Part shown: in pieces, positions 15,456 through 15,761 of the stretch
How the letters are laid out: every line of letters begins with the position of its first letter
Numbering within the stretch: position 1 is the first letter of the stretch
Assembly (NCBI GenBank): GCA_963974645.1
Contig: CAXBEA010000095.1
Coordinates: 1-15,761 of the forward strand
Direction of reading: 5' to 3'
DNA: 15,761 bases
From: Motiliproteus sp963974645
GTDB lineage: Bacteria; Pseudomonadota; Gammaproteobacteria; Pseudomonadales; Balneatricaceae
The notes under the pieces: generated by a model
Seen by the model: the letters and a program-made list of their open reading frames with translations, nothing else
What the model was told of the DNA's origin: nothing
The model's database searches: none
Translations under genes and position numbers: made by a program

Positions 15456-15761
15456 TCAGTGACTGCAGCCTTCACCATGGACATGGCCGTGTTCCAGCTC
15501 ATCTTCATTCGGCTCGCGCACCTCAACCACCTCAACCTTAAAGCTCAGCGCCTGACCCGCTAGCGGGTGGTTGCCGTCAACGGTGACATTCTCAGCATCC
15601 ACCGAAGTCACAACCACGGAGACAGGACCGCCAGCGGTACTGGCTTCAAAACGCATACCCACAGCAATCTCTTCTACGCCGTCAAAAGCATCGCGAGGAA
15701 CCGTCTGGACCATTTCTTCGACGACCGGACCATAGGCCTCTTCTGCGGCTACCTGAACCTC
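15456..15761 (-). CDS. slyD: FKBP-type peptidyl-prolyl isomerase SlyD, C-terminal part (5' end outside window)
   Basis: Prolyl isomerase and chaperone with a metal-binding tail. The frame is open to the window edge: codons beyond the Met at 15711-15713 continue upstream as AAEEAYGPVVEE, which matches the SlyD pattern before VQTVPRDAF, so that Met is internal. About 101 residues are visible. They include the insert-in-flap region (VEEIAVGMRFEA to VDAENVTVDGN) and the FKBP block NHPLAGQALSFKVEVVEVRE. The tail HGHVHGEGCSH is a short His/Cys metal-binding end, much shorter than the E. coli tail, suggesting weaker nickel storage. It is convergent with the DUF3301 gene, with 10 bp between them. Confidence 0.92.
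   Translation of the reverse strand, partial: EVQVAAEEAYGPVVEEMVQTVPRDAFDGVEEIAVGMRFEASTAGGPVSVVVTSVDAENVTVDGNHPLAGQALSFKVEVVEVREPNEDELEHGHVHGEGCSH

Noticed and set aside
15429..15456. ATCGG...CCGAT pairing between the DUF3301 and slyD ends as a terminator
   Set aside because: The stem is only 5 bp with an irregular interior and no T-run.

Overview
The window reads as a chromosomal segment of a marine-type gammaproteobacterium, probably an Oceanospirillales-like lineage. The reasons are the protein families, the moderate-to-high GC content, the tripartite TRAP transporter, and the grouping of ppnP, a DUF2058 gene, a DUF3301 gene and slyD. The lineage is an inference from gene content; no rRNA or tRNA gene is present to confirm it.

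Positions 1-7740 (+ strand) form a glycine/one-carbon cluster. It holds the 3' end of glyA (serine hydroxymethyltransferase), gcvH (lipoyl carrier), gcvP (glycine decarboxylase), a sodium:alanine/glycine symporter of the AGCS family, gcvT (aminomethyltransferase) and a small gene resembling the sarcosine oxidase gamma subunit. Together they would import glycine, cleave it to CO2, NH3 and methylene-THF, and interconvert glycine and serine. Two intergenic regions stand out. The leader of the symporter gene can form an 11-bp stem enclosing a second hairpin and does not look like the classical glycine riboswitch. The end of gcvT carries four in-frame tandem copies of its own last five codons.

Positions 7741-8071 have no convincing gene but contain inverted repeats. 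Positions 8072-9695 (- strand) hold an OprO/OprP-like porin followed by a small exported methionine/histidine-rich protein.

Positions 9822-13980 (- strand) hold a LysR-type regulator followed by a DctP-DctQ-DctM TRAP transporter. Just downstream of dctM is the beheaded 3' end of a second LysR gene. The lysR 3' ends and their non-coding flanks form a 126-bp direct repeat (15 mismatches, no gaps by hand alignment) on either side of the transporter. This suggests the block arose by duplication/deletion or by single-crossover insertion at the lysR 3' end.

Positions 14215-15445 (+) are housekeeping genes: ppnP, a DUF2058 protein and a DUF3301 protein. They face the 3' part of a SlyD-type peptidyl-prolyl isomerase on the - strand, which runs off the window end.
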